Shown here: positions 21,745 to 34,668 of the stretch, piece after piece
How the letters are laid out: each line of letters opens with the position of its first letter
Position numbering within the stretch: the first letter of the stretch is position 1
From: Lingula anatina
Taxonomy: Eukaryota; Brachiopoda; Lingulata; Lingulida; Lingulidae
Assembly (NCBI RefSeq): GCF_001039355.2
Contig: NW_019773958.1
Location: 1,084,177-1,148,176, forward strand
Reading direction: 5' to 3'
DNA: 64,000 nucleotides
Notes under the pieces: model-generated
What the model was told of the DNA's origin: nothing
Databases searched by the model: none
The model's input: the letters and a program-made list of their open reading frames with translations, nothing else
Translations under genes and position numbers: made by a program

Positions 21745-24700
21745 ATGAGTAGTCCAATTTCAAAGAGACTCGATCCTTTGGAGGAGGTACCCAAGAAGAC
21801 AAAGAAAAAAGATGCGAGTCAAAAAGAATCGAAAGAGCAGCGGCAGCTGCGACACAGGAAAGAAAACATGCAACGATACACGAGAAAAGCGGCTGTGAAA
21901 AAGAAAGTCTTTACGCCAAAGCATGTCATCACAGTTGATACATCAAAAGCCAAGTATAACCAGGACATTGTGCGCTTATGTGTAAAGGAACTTGGGTGGA
22001 AAGAGGTAAGCGTTTAAGTTTACAGACAAATGTTTACAGAAAATCGCACTTGCTGACCTGAAAATGGGGTGGGGGCACCTGTTGTTATTGTGAAGTCTCA
22101 CCTCTGCACAATATTTACTGCAGACACGTATGGGACAGGTGAATCTAGGCCATCTGCTGATTGTTCAGTGTTGTGACTGTTTTATCTGTGAAAAGTCACA
22201 TTTAAATTGAATTGTCCCTGGCTAATTTTAAAACTTCATAATATTATGTTTAATTTTTTTAGCCAATCTGCATTTCACCCCATCTACAGTGTACACCCCC
22301 CCCCATATTGTCACTGAGGTAAACAGAGGACCAGACCTATTTATGTCATTAGATTTTTATTTCAATTTTATTAATTGCCAAATATTTTTTTAATTAGAAC
22401 TGTAGTTTTGCAGAAGTGTACTATTTTGCTGATACTGTTATTTTTTCTCCAGTATCCATATGGAAAAAAGGATGGCAGCTGTGACATCTACTGGCATTGT
22501 AATGGGTTCAATGACACCGACGTCATCTCTGGCAGAGTTAACAAGTTTCCAGGTAAGCTTGGTTGGAGAAAGGCTCATAAATTTCTTTCATATATATACA
22601 TACATTTCTTATCTTATGATTTTAAAAGTAGCTATATGGTAATTTTTTTCATTTTTGTAATGTCAGATTTAAAACATATCTGTTCCCTCACTGTGCATTA
22701 TATTTTCCTAGGAATGGATGAGCTGTCTAAGAAGATTGAACTGACCCGGGCAATGGAAACAATGCAATTCTTATTCCCAGATGACTACACTTTCTACCCC
22801 AGAACATGGCTACTCCCCCAACAGCTCACAGAGTTTGCCGCAGAAGTGAACTTGAAACGGAGAAGACACCCCAAACTGAAAACCACATACATTGTCAAAC
22901 CAGATGGAGGCTCACAGGGGGATGGCATCTACTTGATTCGTGATCCCAATGATTATATGCTGACACATAAATCACATGTTGTACAGGAATATATAGACAG
23001 ACCATTCCTGCTGGAGAAGTACAAATTTGACTTGAGGATATATGTAATGCTGCTAAGTTTAGAACCTTTGGAGATTTACATCAGCAAGGAAGGGATGGCA
23101 CGGTTCTGTACAGTGCCCTATGAGGCACCCAAGGTTAAAAACTTACACGAAGCCTACATGCACCTGACTAATTATTCCTTAAACAAACACAGCACCACAT
23201 ATGTGCATACAGAAAACCAGCACGACGGGAGCAAGAGGACGCTGAGTAGCGTGTGGAGTAAACTGGATAGCATGGGGCATGACAGTGATCAGATATGGAA
23301 AGAGATTGAGCTGGTGGCTCTGAAGACTGTCTTTGCACTTGCCCCAGAGCTGAGAGTGGAGTACAAGGCGGAGATTCCTGAGGAGAAATCAGGACCTGGG
23401 TGCTTCCAGGTACACAACTTGCTTTTAAATGTCAAAGGCTTAGTATGAGTTTTAACAGAAATGTTAAATAAGTATAGCATCTTTTTTGAAATGTATTCAA
23501 TATGTCTCATCATCATCATCATCATCATATATTGCACATAATATGTAACACCTGTTATCAGTTAAGATGGGTTAACCCAATTTAAAATGATCCATCTTAG
23601 CCAGTTGTCTGGTTATAATTAGCTCACTACAGGAGGCTAGATCACTCAGTAACGACTTGCTCACTGTAGTCACATTCGGTTGGTGGTGGTGGGGGAGGGT
23701 GTAAACATTGTCAGTGTAAACACTCCTCATTCTTCCAATTTTATTTATTCCCCAGATCTTGGGGCTAGACATCTTGCTGACAGAGGACCTGCAGCCCATA
23801 CTACTGGAGGTGAACTCCAGCCCCAGTCTTAGGACAGACTATGAGAAGGAGGTGGCCCCAGGGGTGGTGGAGTACATCCACAGCCCAGTGGACCTCGATA
23901 TCAAGAAACCAGTCATCATGGAGACCCTGCTCCTAGTGGCACCAAAGAAGAAACTTCAGATGAAACAGAGGTGAGAGATTTTTCCCTGCTCATGTTGTGT
24001 AAAGATATGCTTTGTAGAAGTTTTTGTCAACTCCTGATACAGTAACTGCTTTATAATATTAGCTGTGTTAGACTAAGTGTCACAGTGCCTGTACTCTGTA
24101 TATAATTCCAATTTCCAAACCCCCCTGCTGTTAAAAAGTTAACATACTTTCACAATAAAAAAGTTTCAAAATGTTTTCTAATGCAAGATATATTATTTGC
24201 TGCTTCATTCTTTCTTCACTGATATAATTTATTTACTTCTTTCACAAGAACTGATTTATAAATATAATTCTCTTTCTTTCAGGAGATCAAACAGATCATG
24301 TAAGAAGAAGCAGGTAGATAGTCTGTGTGTTCCTGTTCAAGATTCCATCAGCCAGAGCCCCCCTGTCACTCCTCTCTCCTGCAGATATCTGCAGCGGGAC
24401 TACACTGGGTACGTAAGACAGGCCTTTTACCATTAATTTAGCTTAAGATCAAACAAAAATTTCCGTACATTTTAGGTTTGTGAATATTTGGGGAGTAAGG
24501 AGAATCACTGTCATTCTTACAAACCTCAGTATCAAAAATTCTAAAGGAGATTATGTTGATAGAAGTGTCTACCTCATAACTATATGCACTGACAATTTCA
24601 TCTGCTAACTGAAACACACTTGCAGAGCTCGGTCCATTGGTGTGGAAAAATCTTTATTGCTCTATGGTATCTTGCTTAATTGCTTTGAAATATTGTATGA

Positions 24701-27700
24701 GATGATTGGGGCATGGATAAATGAAGCTCAATCTTTGTATGTTGATTTTATTCCTAGTGATTGAGAATTTGAGGAATGACCCTTAACTCTAAATGTGACT
24801 GACTCAAAACTCATCATTTATCATTTTATTTATCATTTATTATATTTCTCACCTATCAGATATGAGGAAGAAGATGAAGAAGACCACCACTCAGACCCTT
24901 CCTCTGGTACTGAGTCAGACTCCCCAACTCCCTCTCACTCATACCCTGGGGTTCACAGCCCTGATGAGAAAGTGCTGTACCAGCTGTACCCTGGCAGATA
25001 CAGTGGTGTGTATGATGACCTCAGGGTGCTAGAGAGGACAGCGGATATCTTCCTGAAGTGTCTCGGGGTGCGCAGCTCACTGAGGATGGGACCTACAGGG
25101 TTTAGAATGTTTACTAGGTGGGTTTATTTGATAGAATGTCATAAATGGTAGCAGTGAAATAAAGTGTTGAAAAAACCATGGAAATTTTTTTTTTTTTAGA
25201 AAACACCTCTAAAGATAAAAAAGACCCCATATAACTAGATTTAAGTTTAGTAGTTATCACAGTACTGTTTTTCAAACATGACAATGATTTTTATGTTTTA
25301 CCTTTTATTTTTTTTACAACAGGAAATGTCGCTTGACTACCAATGGTTTGAGTAACGCTGCAGTTGATATCATGTTTATAGAGCTGCACAGAAAGTGGGA
25401 ATTCCTGAACCCAGATAGAACTACAGGTATGTAACACAGTAACTCTGTGAGGTGCCACTGTCAGGTATATATAATGTATTCATTGAACTTAGGGTGTAGT
25501 TTCAGGAAATATGGACATTACTTAACCTGGGCAGGGTGTTGTTTTATACTACCAGTAGAGAGATGAAAAATAAATGGAAAAAGGATTTTGATGTTTTTAA
25601 CATAATGACACCTGTAGATGCAAGTATTTCATTTAAAGACATTCTGATATTTTTCCCAGAATAAGATGTATTACATCAAAAAAGTAAGTCTTTTTAAAAT
25701 TTTTCTTGCCTTTCAAATAGGGTGAGAGAAGGACTCCATTTAAACTGAAATCTTATCAGAAACTTTCAGCTTTCACACAGAGGCAACACACAAGTCTTCA
25801 GAGCATATATCCCTGATCTGTAAGATATATATGTATTGCTCTTTGTATAAACTACATTAATGCTTACTTTTATTTTCTGCCAATACAGGAAAGTCTGACA
25901 AAAGAGTGTTTTTTTCCTTTACAGAAGCAAAGAAGCTAGCTCAGTTGGACTTTCGCCCAAGAGAGTGTATGCCATTATAAATTGTTTATTAATGATTTAT
26001 TTGTTAGATATATTGTATCAGCTGAATGCAGGATTCAATTACCATGCAAGGACTTGATTATTCTTTGAATAAGTCATAGCTAAAAAATATCCCGCTAAAG
26101 CCAGTGCGATTATTTAGTGTTACCAGCACAAATCCATTGTTATCCAATGTAAAGCCCTTGCATATTATTGGTCCACCTGATACAATATACCCAGTACTCC
26201 AACACTTTGAACAACCTTCCTTGAGAAAGCAAGTGACCAAAAGTGATATATATTTAAATTTTGATGAACTTGTAGTCTTGTTTTTGTTGTCAAGGAAACT
26301 TGTTAAAAGTTATGAAGTATTAAGCATAGATGATACACTATATTTTATTTGCTTGCAGTCCCTTATCCAGCACAATATGCACTACTACTTAATATAATTA
26401 TTTAATTATAGTTAAAATGTAATTAAGCAGACAGATCTGTTTTGTTTATATCTAAGTGCATGTGTAGGATAAATATGCAATTTATGACATACTCATTAAC
26501 TTGTTTTTAAACTGAAATTGAACATTTGGGATACATGTAATTAATATAAAAGAGGATTGGCCTATACAGGCATGATTCAACCTGTAAGACCTTTTTAGAA
26601 TTTAATTATGTGAAATATTACATATACAAATATTAATTATTAGAAAAACAAAATCATGTTTAAGAACAAGTTCTTATTTTTGTTTACTCTGAATTATATA
26701 TTCTATTAGCTTCAGTATTTCCCATAGAAATGCACCCTCTTTGTTTGCTTTTGATTCCATAAATTCTTCAGCAAACAAACAATACAAACAAAGATTACTT
26801 TTATCATTTTTGCATAACCTTGTAATATTTTGTCCTTTATGTTAGCATAAAAAGAAAACACACAAGTTATTGGTGAATTCTGTAATCATTTTCCATTCCT
26901 GATACATGTATTTCTGCACATCAAATCAATTTAAAAATAACAAAGACAATGTACTTATATTATGTCACCAGCAAAAATGCTTGTTTTCTTTTTTTATTTG
27001 CATAAAAGCTAGTTATTAGAATCTATTTTTGCAGGTAGTATTTTTAAAATTATTTAAATTTGATTTGACTGCACACTTTCCTTTGCACGTAATCTTAGAT
27101 GAGATATTTGAGCAACTTAAGAAGCACTCTTCGCAGACAGGTAGAGTTGGACGGGGCAGTGTTCTCCTGAGTTTTGGCAGTAACTCTGTGTCTGGTTTAG
27201 GCCTATGAATTTTGATTAATGTTGATATCAGATATCATTATACTGTTATATGATGTTTGTCTCAAACACTTACTCATACAGTTATAAGAATTGTTACCAA
27301 GTTTCTCTGGAACAAGAAATGAATGAATGAAAAGATAAATTTACTTACAAAAGATTTTTTAGGAGTATAAAAGAAAGTAAATTGGATCTATGTGTTAAGC
27401 TAACTGAGTTTACAAGATTCAATGTAAAAAAAAAGAACAAGAGAATACTGTGGTAATTTATAGCACCTTATACAGAGAACACTGCCCTTGGTTTGTTCTT
27501 TTAGTTAAGGGAGATCAATGCATTTTATAGTTTTAGTTTTCCCATTTGTGATGAGTTACTGGGAAGAGGATTTTATGATGATGCTCCTGTATGCATTTGA
27601 CATATTTAAAAAAACCTGCATGCTTCTTCTTAACAGTTTTCCTCTTTTTAGACTTTTCCATTTGTTTGACAGAGTGAACAATTTTCTGTGGTATTTTATG

Positions 27701-29213
27701 CATATTTTTTCAATTTCTTCTTTTTGTATAAGCAGTTGTTGGAAATATTTTCTCTTCATTTCTATATTTAAATACATCAAGTAATTTAGTGCCTCATTGG
27801 ACATGATATGTAAAAAAAAAGGCTGATATTTGAAAGCTGTGTTATTTCTGTGTTCACTGTTCACTGTATCACTTTGCTCTAGTAATTCCTCTCAATTACA
27901 TCTACAATTATTGGTTTGTTTAGGTCTGTGCTTTCAAGGCTTCCTAGAGGCAGTGTTCACTATTGCCAAACGCAAGTTCCGAGGGCTGAGCAGACTGGAT
28001 GGTGTTGCAGCACTCATAGACTACTGTGAGGCAAATTTAAGTGAGTACCAGAAGGCGCATTGTTGAATCGAACATATTAATACTTAAATATTGACATTTA
28101 ATTTCTTGTATTTTTGGTACATCTTAATGAAAATAACCAGTCTTGGTTTATTATTTGTTAATCTGTTTGGAGTCACTAATATACTGTCATTAAGTTGGGG
28201 AATGGCCCTATTGGAAAATGGGATTGGGGGATGTGTGAGTGACTATTAAATTGTGACTTTAATCATGTTTATATTTGTACTGTGTTGTAACTTTATTAAA
28301 AATTGAACTATTGCATGTTTGCATGCTTTCACTTGGATCATCAGAAAGGTCGTCTAGAGTGGGTAAGACCATCATTGATCACTTTTATTTTCATGCTGTG
28401 GCTGGCAGTTTGTGTCACAATTTTTGGATGACTTTGAAGATTCCTGTCACTTTTGTTTTTCAGCTATATTTCAAGCACATGTGCATTTTGCTTAAAAGTC
28501 ATATGAAATCCGGTTCTTCCAAGCTGAAGACTTAAAAATGATTTATTATTTTTTAGTCAAACAAGTCTTTAACTGTATTAGTTCTAGAGTTGAGGTTATT
28601 TCCATTGCAATTTAAGTTTCATTGTTTTATTTTTTTAATTAATTAATTTTATTATTATTATTTTTTTTTTTTTTTAATAATGAATTAGACGGACCCTTTT
28701 TATTTTGCATTTTGGCACATTACCATTCTCATTTTATTTCATAATTGTTTGTAGGCTTCACTCCACAAGGAGTGCATTTCATCACAATTGCTTTTCATGT
28801 GGCTGTTTTGCCTTATTTGTGCTTCCACATCGAAATTCTCTAAATTTTGTGAAAATTTATAATGTGGGTAATTTGTTGGTTATATTAACGAAAAAAAAAA
28901 GAACACATTGATTCTTATATTCATAAATTTTTCGTCTTTGCTGTGATTAATTTTTTAGTGAAGAAAAATGTTCTTGCCATGTTCATGCCAGCCTGTACTT
29001 GCCATTTTTCTTTCAGACTTTGGGAGACACGCTCGCCCGACCTATCTCCCTAAAGTGATGATGGCAGAGGCCGAGGACAGGCTGCAGCAGATGTCAATTT
29101 CGAAGCCGTCTAAGTACACTCGGTTGACCCAGTCAGATCACTTCATTGAATTCATCCGGCAACGGAACAAGAAAAAAGCAGAACAGGAGGATAACCTAAA
29201 GAGTGATGGCTAA
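21745..29213 (+). CDS. TTLL11: TTLL11 tubulin polyglutamylase, copy 2 (complete)
   Basis: Nine exons: 21745-22005, 22453-22552, 22712-23409, 23756-23970, 24283-24408, 24860-25117, 25323-25426, 27924-28040, 29017-29213. Phases are consistent and give 691 residues ending KSDG. Catalytic motifs are as in copy 1: KPDGGSQGDG (183-192), KFDLRIYV, MHLTNYSLNKH, D358/E371/N373. Residues about 467-495 are an acidic Ser-rich linker (YEEEDEEDHHSDPSSGTESD). Exon 8 reads GFLEAVFTIAKRKFRGLSRL and VAALIDYCEANL, matching the vertebrate TTLL11 C-terminus (AFFFLAQRKF, ASLIDLCEYHL). Exon 9 is a charged tail. A direct read-through ORF from 22375 or past 23409 includes introns and is wrong. Expected to modify axonemal or spindle microtubules. 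Confidence 0.92.
25925..25966 (+). other. Candidate 42-nt cassette exon in TTLL11
   Basis: Between exons 7 and 8: a good pyrimidine tract and acceptor (ttttttcctttacag), 42 open bases and a GTATGC donor. In phase it would insert EAKKLAQLDFRPRE and change the next codon from Gly to Cys. 42 is divisible by three and the phase fits both neighbours. Unproven; no other gene of the family is known to me with it. Confidence 0.35.
27099..27140 (+). other. Second candidate 42-nt cassette exon in TTLL11
   Basis: Acceptor gtaatcttag, 42 open bases, donor gtagag. In phase it would insert DEIFEQLKKHSSQT at the same junction as the other candidate. It has the same length and the same phase. Codon content looks coding-like (mostly charged helix formers). 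Unproven. Confidence 0.35.
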
Positions 29214-32200
29214 TGTATTCAGATGGAGTCTTATAATTGCTCAAATCAAACTTGTCCAATAATATTAAATCAAACTTTAGGATATTTTACTACAGATGTG
29301 AAATAAGGTCAACCATAATTGGTACAGCAATTGTATACATTGAGTACTAAGGTGTTTTAAGTTATGGTTTATTGATTTCCATGAGAAAAAAGTTTTACCA
29401 GAAGTAAGAGTTTAAACTTTTAATTACTTTTCAAAAAAAGGGTGAAGGTGCAATTGGTTATAAGTATTTTCAAAAGTTTTATACATCAGCATGTATTTAG
29501 AAAGCTAAAAAGCAGGCAGCACTGAAGTGGTCTAATGGCATATTTTATACACTACAGAGGAAGGTGTACAGTATGCAATATTGTCAAAAACTGGCTTAGA
29601 TAAAGAGCTGATTGTTAACTAGAAAGCTGTGTTGGTGTAGTTTAGTAATATCTTAGAGTTAGATTAAGATTAACAGTAAGGACAAAGGTCTGTTGTCACT
29701 TGTTAGTTAAGTGAAACCCTTATTGAAAAAAAAACATTTGAAAATAACATTTTTATAATAGCACTGAAATAATGTTTATTTTTTAGTCATTCTAACTGAA
29801 TTTAGAAATTTTATCTTGGATTTAAAAATTATTATTATAATTATTATTAGAATTATTATTATTTTTACGCAACCTGATATGTACTCAATATGTGCTGTAT
29901 ATTAATATGTGGTCTGGTCAGAATACTATGTGATACCCTTTAGAGGTGAGAGAGCATTTTTCTCTCACCTTTGGGTCATTTTTAGATATATTATGACATG
30001 CATACACCATGACATAATAGACCAATCCCACCTCACCGTTAAGAAAACTCAATATATGAATATATGTATATTTTAGATCAGACCAAAATATTATTTATAT
30101 ATTTTGGTTTCATTCTGCCTTCAAATATGTGTAAAAGCTGGCAGGGATAGTGTTGTAATTGTTAACATTTTGATACAATACATTACAACAACTCAGTAAC
30201 AGCAGAAACTGGCCTTCCTTTAAAACAAGGGGTGCAAGCATATGTAAATAGATAGTGGGACTTTATCTCAACTTCCTGGAAGCTCTGTTTTTCTTCCATG
30301 GCATATTTATATACCATAAAGTGTTAAGGCCCACCGTCCTACATTATGGCCAAGTGAGATATCTGCCTGGTTGCATTTGCTTTTTATTTAAAAGAAAAAC
30401 AAGTTATATCAATGTGCACTTTAGATGTAACAACACTGGTGTTAGCGATACTACCAATTTTGTTGTCATTGGAAATAATTAAATATTTAATGTACTATTT
30501 TTTATATAATTTGTATGTGCTCGTTTTGGTGCAGCATTGCATAATTGCAGTTGTTATCCGGTTGTACCTTATTTCCGTCCAGACTGCAGTTATCAGCAGT
30601 GGGTTGCTTCATGTGGTGTAAAAATTATGACACCTGTACGAGTTGTATTATAATAGTGAGTTATTAAAATATTTTCTGTTGTAAATGTGAGGTGTTGAAA
30701 TCCTAAAATGATTGCTTGATTTATTTAGTTTATGATTTGTTCTATAATACTCATGTTTGTTGCCAAATGGGAATTATGTTTATAAAGCCGCAAAAAGGCA
30801 AGGTAAGTCCTTAAAAGTTAAGAGTATATTTGCTGAGGCGTCAAGTTCTCAAATGCAAAGCAGGTGATTTTCCCCATTCTAAGCTTACTGGTGAATTATT
30901 AGGCTAAGCACTGTATGACTTAGAAGTGTCATGTTAAAAGTAATGCAAGTTCGTTTGTTCTTTAACAGAACACTGGAATTTCTTGATAGTGTTACCATGC
31001 TCAATTTCTCCTGATGGCAATGAATAATAATTTAACTTGTTTTTATTCTGTTTTGAGTGTATGACAGAGTTTTAAGTTGAAACTTGACATGCAGAAAAAG
31101 GTGACTTAATGCAATAATCTCTGTGAGTATTTCCCTGCAAATTCACCATCAATGCCTTTATTCTTGTCAGGATTTCAAAATTATTTTTCATTCTTGGCAG
31201 CTCTACCTACATGATATTGCTCAAGTGAAAACTTCACAACTCCTGCAACTGTGACCAAAGAATGACCGAGTCCTAATTTTTTTTACTATAAAAATTATTT
31301 TTAGAACAAGAACCTCCATCGTGCGTGTGAAAGCTTTAATTTTGCATCCAGCATAATTAACTGGTGTTAGAGTGATATGTCTTTGCATGTTCTACAAAAA
31401 TACGTAATATGGTCAAAAATAACATGATAATAAAAACAATATGTTTGAAAAAAACATTGGTCTTTGGTATTTTATTTAGACAAAAATAAATACCCACCAT
31501 CTTTATTTCTTATTAACAGATATATCTTTAAATGATCCAGTCAGTATAATATTATTTTATTTCATCAAAACTCTGGTGACAATCTAAAAGGATCATCAAT
31601 TTTATACAAAATCTTTGGAAATCATTTATAATAAATGATCTTAAGAATGAATACACACAAGTAACAAGTACATAACCAGTGGAATGCAAATAGATTTAAA
31701 ATACTTAAAGCATTAAAATACTTCTCAGGTTAAAACCCTAGCATTAATAGAACAACTGGCACATTCAAATTCAGAGAACATAAAGAAAGCGATTCTACTA
31801 ATTGCACTTGAAATATGTTACATATGTGCCTCTTGTCCCAATTAACTTAGTTGATATGCCAGGAAAGCATTGGAGGTTACTTCAACAAAGCTACAGATAA
31901 GCTTGATACACAAGTCTGATAGCACTTTCAACTTAAAAAACCTAAAAGACATTTTTGCCAAGTAGGAATTCTACTGCTTTTAATGGTCTTAAGTTCCTTC
32001 TCCAAATACATGTTTTCATATATTTACAGTACTGCAAGTGCTCCTGTGACATCCCCTGATGCTCGTCACATCTTACACAACTTTTTAATTCTCCAATGTA
32101 CCTGTAGTGTATAATGAGACTGCTTGCAGCATGGTCTCATGGAAATGCTATATTATCTCATTTTTTGATTCTGTCAATAATCAATAATCATAAATGATTT

Positions 32201-32226
32201 ACATGAGTTTGAGACATTTCATCCAC
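29214..32226. other. TTLL11 3' UTR and convergent gene boundary
   Basis: No coding exon seen. The stretch is very AT-rich, with an ATT/TTA-rich patch at 29829-29867. AATAAA at 31429-31434 (plus) could end TTLL11. On the opposite strand AATAAA (forward TTTATT, about 31471-31476) could end the convergent SOUL gene, so the two transcripts may end within 50 bases of each other or overlap. Confidence 0.4.
31429..31434 (+). terminator. Candidate TTLL11 polyadenylation signal
   Basis: AATAAA about 2.2 kb after the stop codon. The distance makes the link to TTLL11 uncertain. Confidence 0.3.
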
Positions 32227-34668
32227 CTAGTGTTCTTGAGATTTTTGCTTTTCAAACCAAACTTCATTTGTCCTGTTAAACATTTTAAAAGGGCTGTCGT
32301 ATCCCGCAGTATAGTAGTAATCCTGGGCTATGGGCTCATCATTTTTCTGTAGACTGTTAGCTAAAGCTTGGGAGTGGTCTATCCACTTGTCATCATTGGC
32401 GAACCCTCCAAAGCTCCTAGAAAGGAAACAAAATACTCTGTCAATTTATGGTTCTAATTACAGTCTGTCAAAATGCTAATGGAACTGAAATGAGCCAGTA
32501 ATATTTTTGATCATTTACTGGCTACTATTTCTGCTTGGGAATGGTGAAGTCTTATACCCTCATGTTGTGAATGGCTATTGGGCTAAAAAGTTTTGGGGAC
32601 ACACTGAAATCAAAACCCTGTTATATTTCTACAAACAATTTAATTTTTTTTAAATTTTATTCCACAACAATAAGACCCATTGCATGTTTTCACATTATGT
32701 ATAATGTCTCAAAAAATATCAGCAGTACCAGAAACAAATTCAACAGATCAACAGACAAGCACAACTTATACCTCACAAACACATGCTTGGCAGGCCACTC
32801 CTCTAAGAACACATCTGGATTGGTTGGTTTTGGGGGATTTCCCTCATGTTTCTTCCCAATAAAGAACGATACAGTGAATGTGTTCTCACAGTTTGGCCCA
32901 GCCCCAGGGAGTATTCTAGTTGCCACAGGAGCTGTCATGTCTATCTTCATATCTGAAATATACAGAAACTGGATGAAAGGCATTTTATTCTAGATTCCTA
33001 GAACCAATATATATTCATTTTTATTTTCTACAATTTATTTGACATTGACAGGGGGCATCAATGAAGAGCTCTTAAATCGACATTAATTTCAACAGGTGAA
33101 ATATTACTGGCCTATAGCATAATAGCAGCATTGAAAACTGTAAAACATGTCAAGGAATCAGATTCTTCATCTGTAAAATTAATTGTCACCATATTTATCA
33201 ATAACTAGGTTTACTTACTACTATATTCTACCGGTAATTAACAATGAAGGTGTTAATGAACCGAATAATTTAAACTTAACATAAATGGTTATTTATGAAT
33301 ACAACAAGATTTCATACATATAATAGTAATAACAGTTTCTCTTAAGTATAAAAACACACCAACCCTTTAATACTCTTGCTACCTGATACTATTATTGTAA
33401 ACATAAGAGTTTATATAAAATCTGATGAAAATTACCCTTTTCATTCTTCCCTTGAATATAGTTGAAAAGTTTCCAGAAACCCTGCCTCACAGAATAGCTA
33501 TGGTCCATGCCTTTCTCTGTGGTGCTAACCCACATAGTGGCTGGATAGGCTCGCTCCTCATAGTCCTGCAGAATAATAATAATAATAATAATAATAGAAT
33601 CATTTTCACTACAGGCCTAAAACTGTAATTAATATAACCCAGCAAAAGGAGAAATGAACCCTAAATATTTAGGAATTCTACATGCCACTTTTTGAATAGC
33701 TGTTTGAAGTCATATATATATATTAAATGAGTTGAGCTCAGCAGGAAGTGTGGTATATATGGAAAGAGATAGAATGAAAGAGTAGGCATTGTCTTTGACT
33801 ATGCTGACCATCATTATCCTTTTCTAGAAGCCCATTCCTTCATATGTCAAGGCTAATCAGTACTACAACTTTCTCATCATATGCTTCTGAGTCATCCAAG
33901 TTTACTGGTACAAGTACCCTAAAACACTATGGTACTGGAATGGCACAATGTTCAAATACCATATGTGTACAATGTAGGTATAAATTTTCTGTGTCTTAGC
34001 TGAAAATACATGTACCTACATATATCAGCAGCAGATCTGATCTACAGTTCTATAAGTACAATATATATAAAATATAGTTTTCTTGACCACTTCTAGGTTC
34101 TAGAGCTTATCTGATGAGAGACACATGACAGACTTGACAGTCCAGCCAAAGGTTAAACTATTAGATAAAGTGCTGACACTGTTAACATGTATTTGGGTCA
34201 TAAATCAGAACTGTCCACTGACCAGGTTTCATGTACTTATGTATGTTTTCAAGGATATCTATTTGTTTATTGATGGATTTATTTTACCTATAATACTGCA
34301 TACAGCTGTCTATAGACATTTCAGCAACTATATTATGACTTTGGGGCAATTCTATATAAATGTGCAATTTGAAATTTCAATATCACAGGAAGGACGATCA
34401 CCTGCAATGAAACTTATGCTTCCAAATAAAAACAACTGACTAAAATGGCATAAATCAAAAAGAAAATCAGTCAATTTCTTAAGTGACTGAGACTCATATT
34501 ACAGTATAACTACATCATATATGGAACTCTACTGGTACGTACACGTGTATAAGAACAAAGTTCTGTAAATACATTCAGTACCTCATTCTTCCTGACAACT
34601 GTATAACTGGGCGTTTCTATGCCACTGGAGGTGAAGGCAGATGCAATGGTTTTCAGGATGGCAGTCAT
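32227..34668 (-). CDS. SOUL/HEBP2-like heme-binding protein, apparently cytosolic
   Basis: Four exons: 34668-34582, 33565-33436, 32952-32772, 32416-32227, 195 residues. It begins MTAILKTIASAFTSSGIETP with no signal peptide. SOUL fold signatures in order: SYTVVRKNEDYEERAYPATM (about 21-40), GFWKLFNYIQGKN, KIDMTAPVATRILPG (about 75-90), FTVSFFIG, PDVFLEEWPAKHVFVRSFGG, and near the end YYYTAGYDSPFKMFNRTNEV. The family (HEBP1/HEBP2, SOUL) binds heme or tetrapyrrole and has been linked to heme handling and mitochondrial permeability; the ligand here is not shown. The start is the first ATG giving a normal-length protein. Converges on TTLL11. Confidence 0.9.

Noticed and set aside
22375-23448. Single 357-residue ORF for TTLL11
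   Set aside because: It reads through two introns; splice sites and the match to TTLL11 define exons 22453-22552 and 22712-23409 instead.
26104-26397. 97-residue ORF in the TTLL11 intron
   Set aside because: No start context, no family similarity, and AT-rich composition; chance ORF.
32571-32993. Plus-strand 140-residue ORF
   Set aside because: It is the shadow of SOUL exon 3 on the opposite strand.
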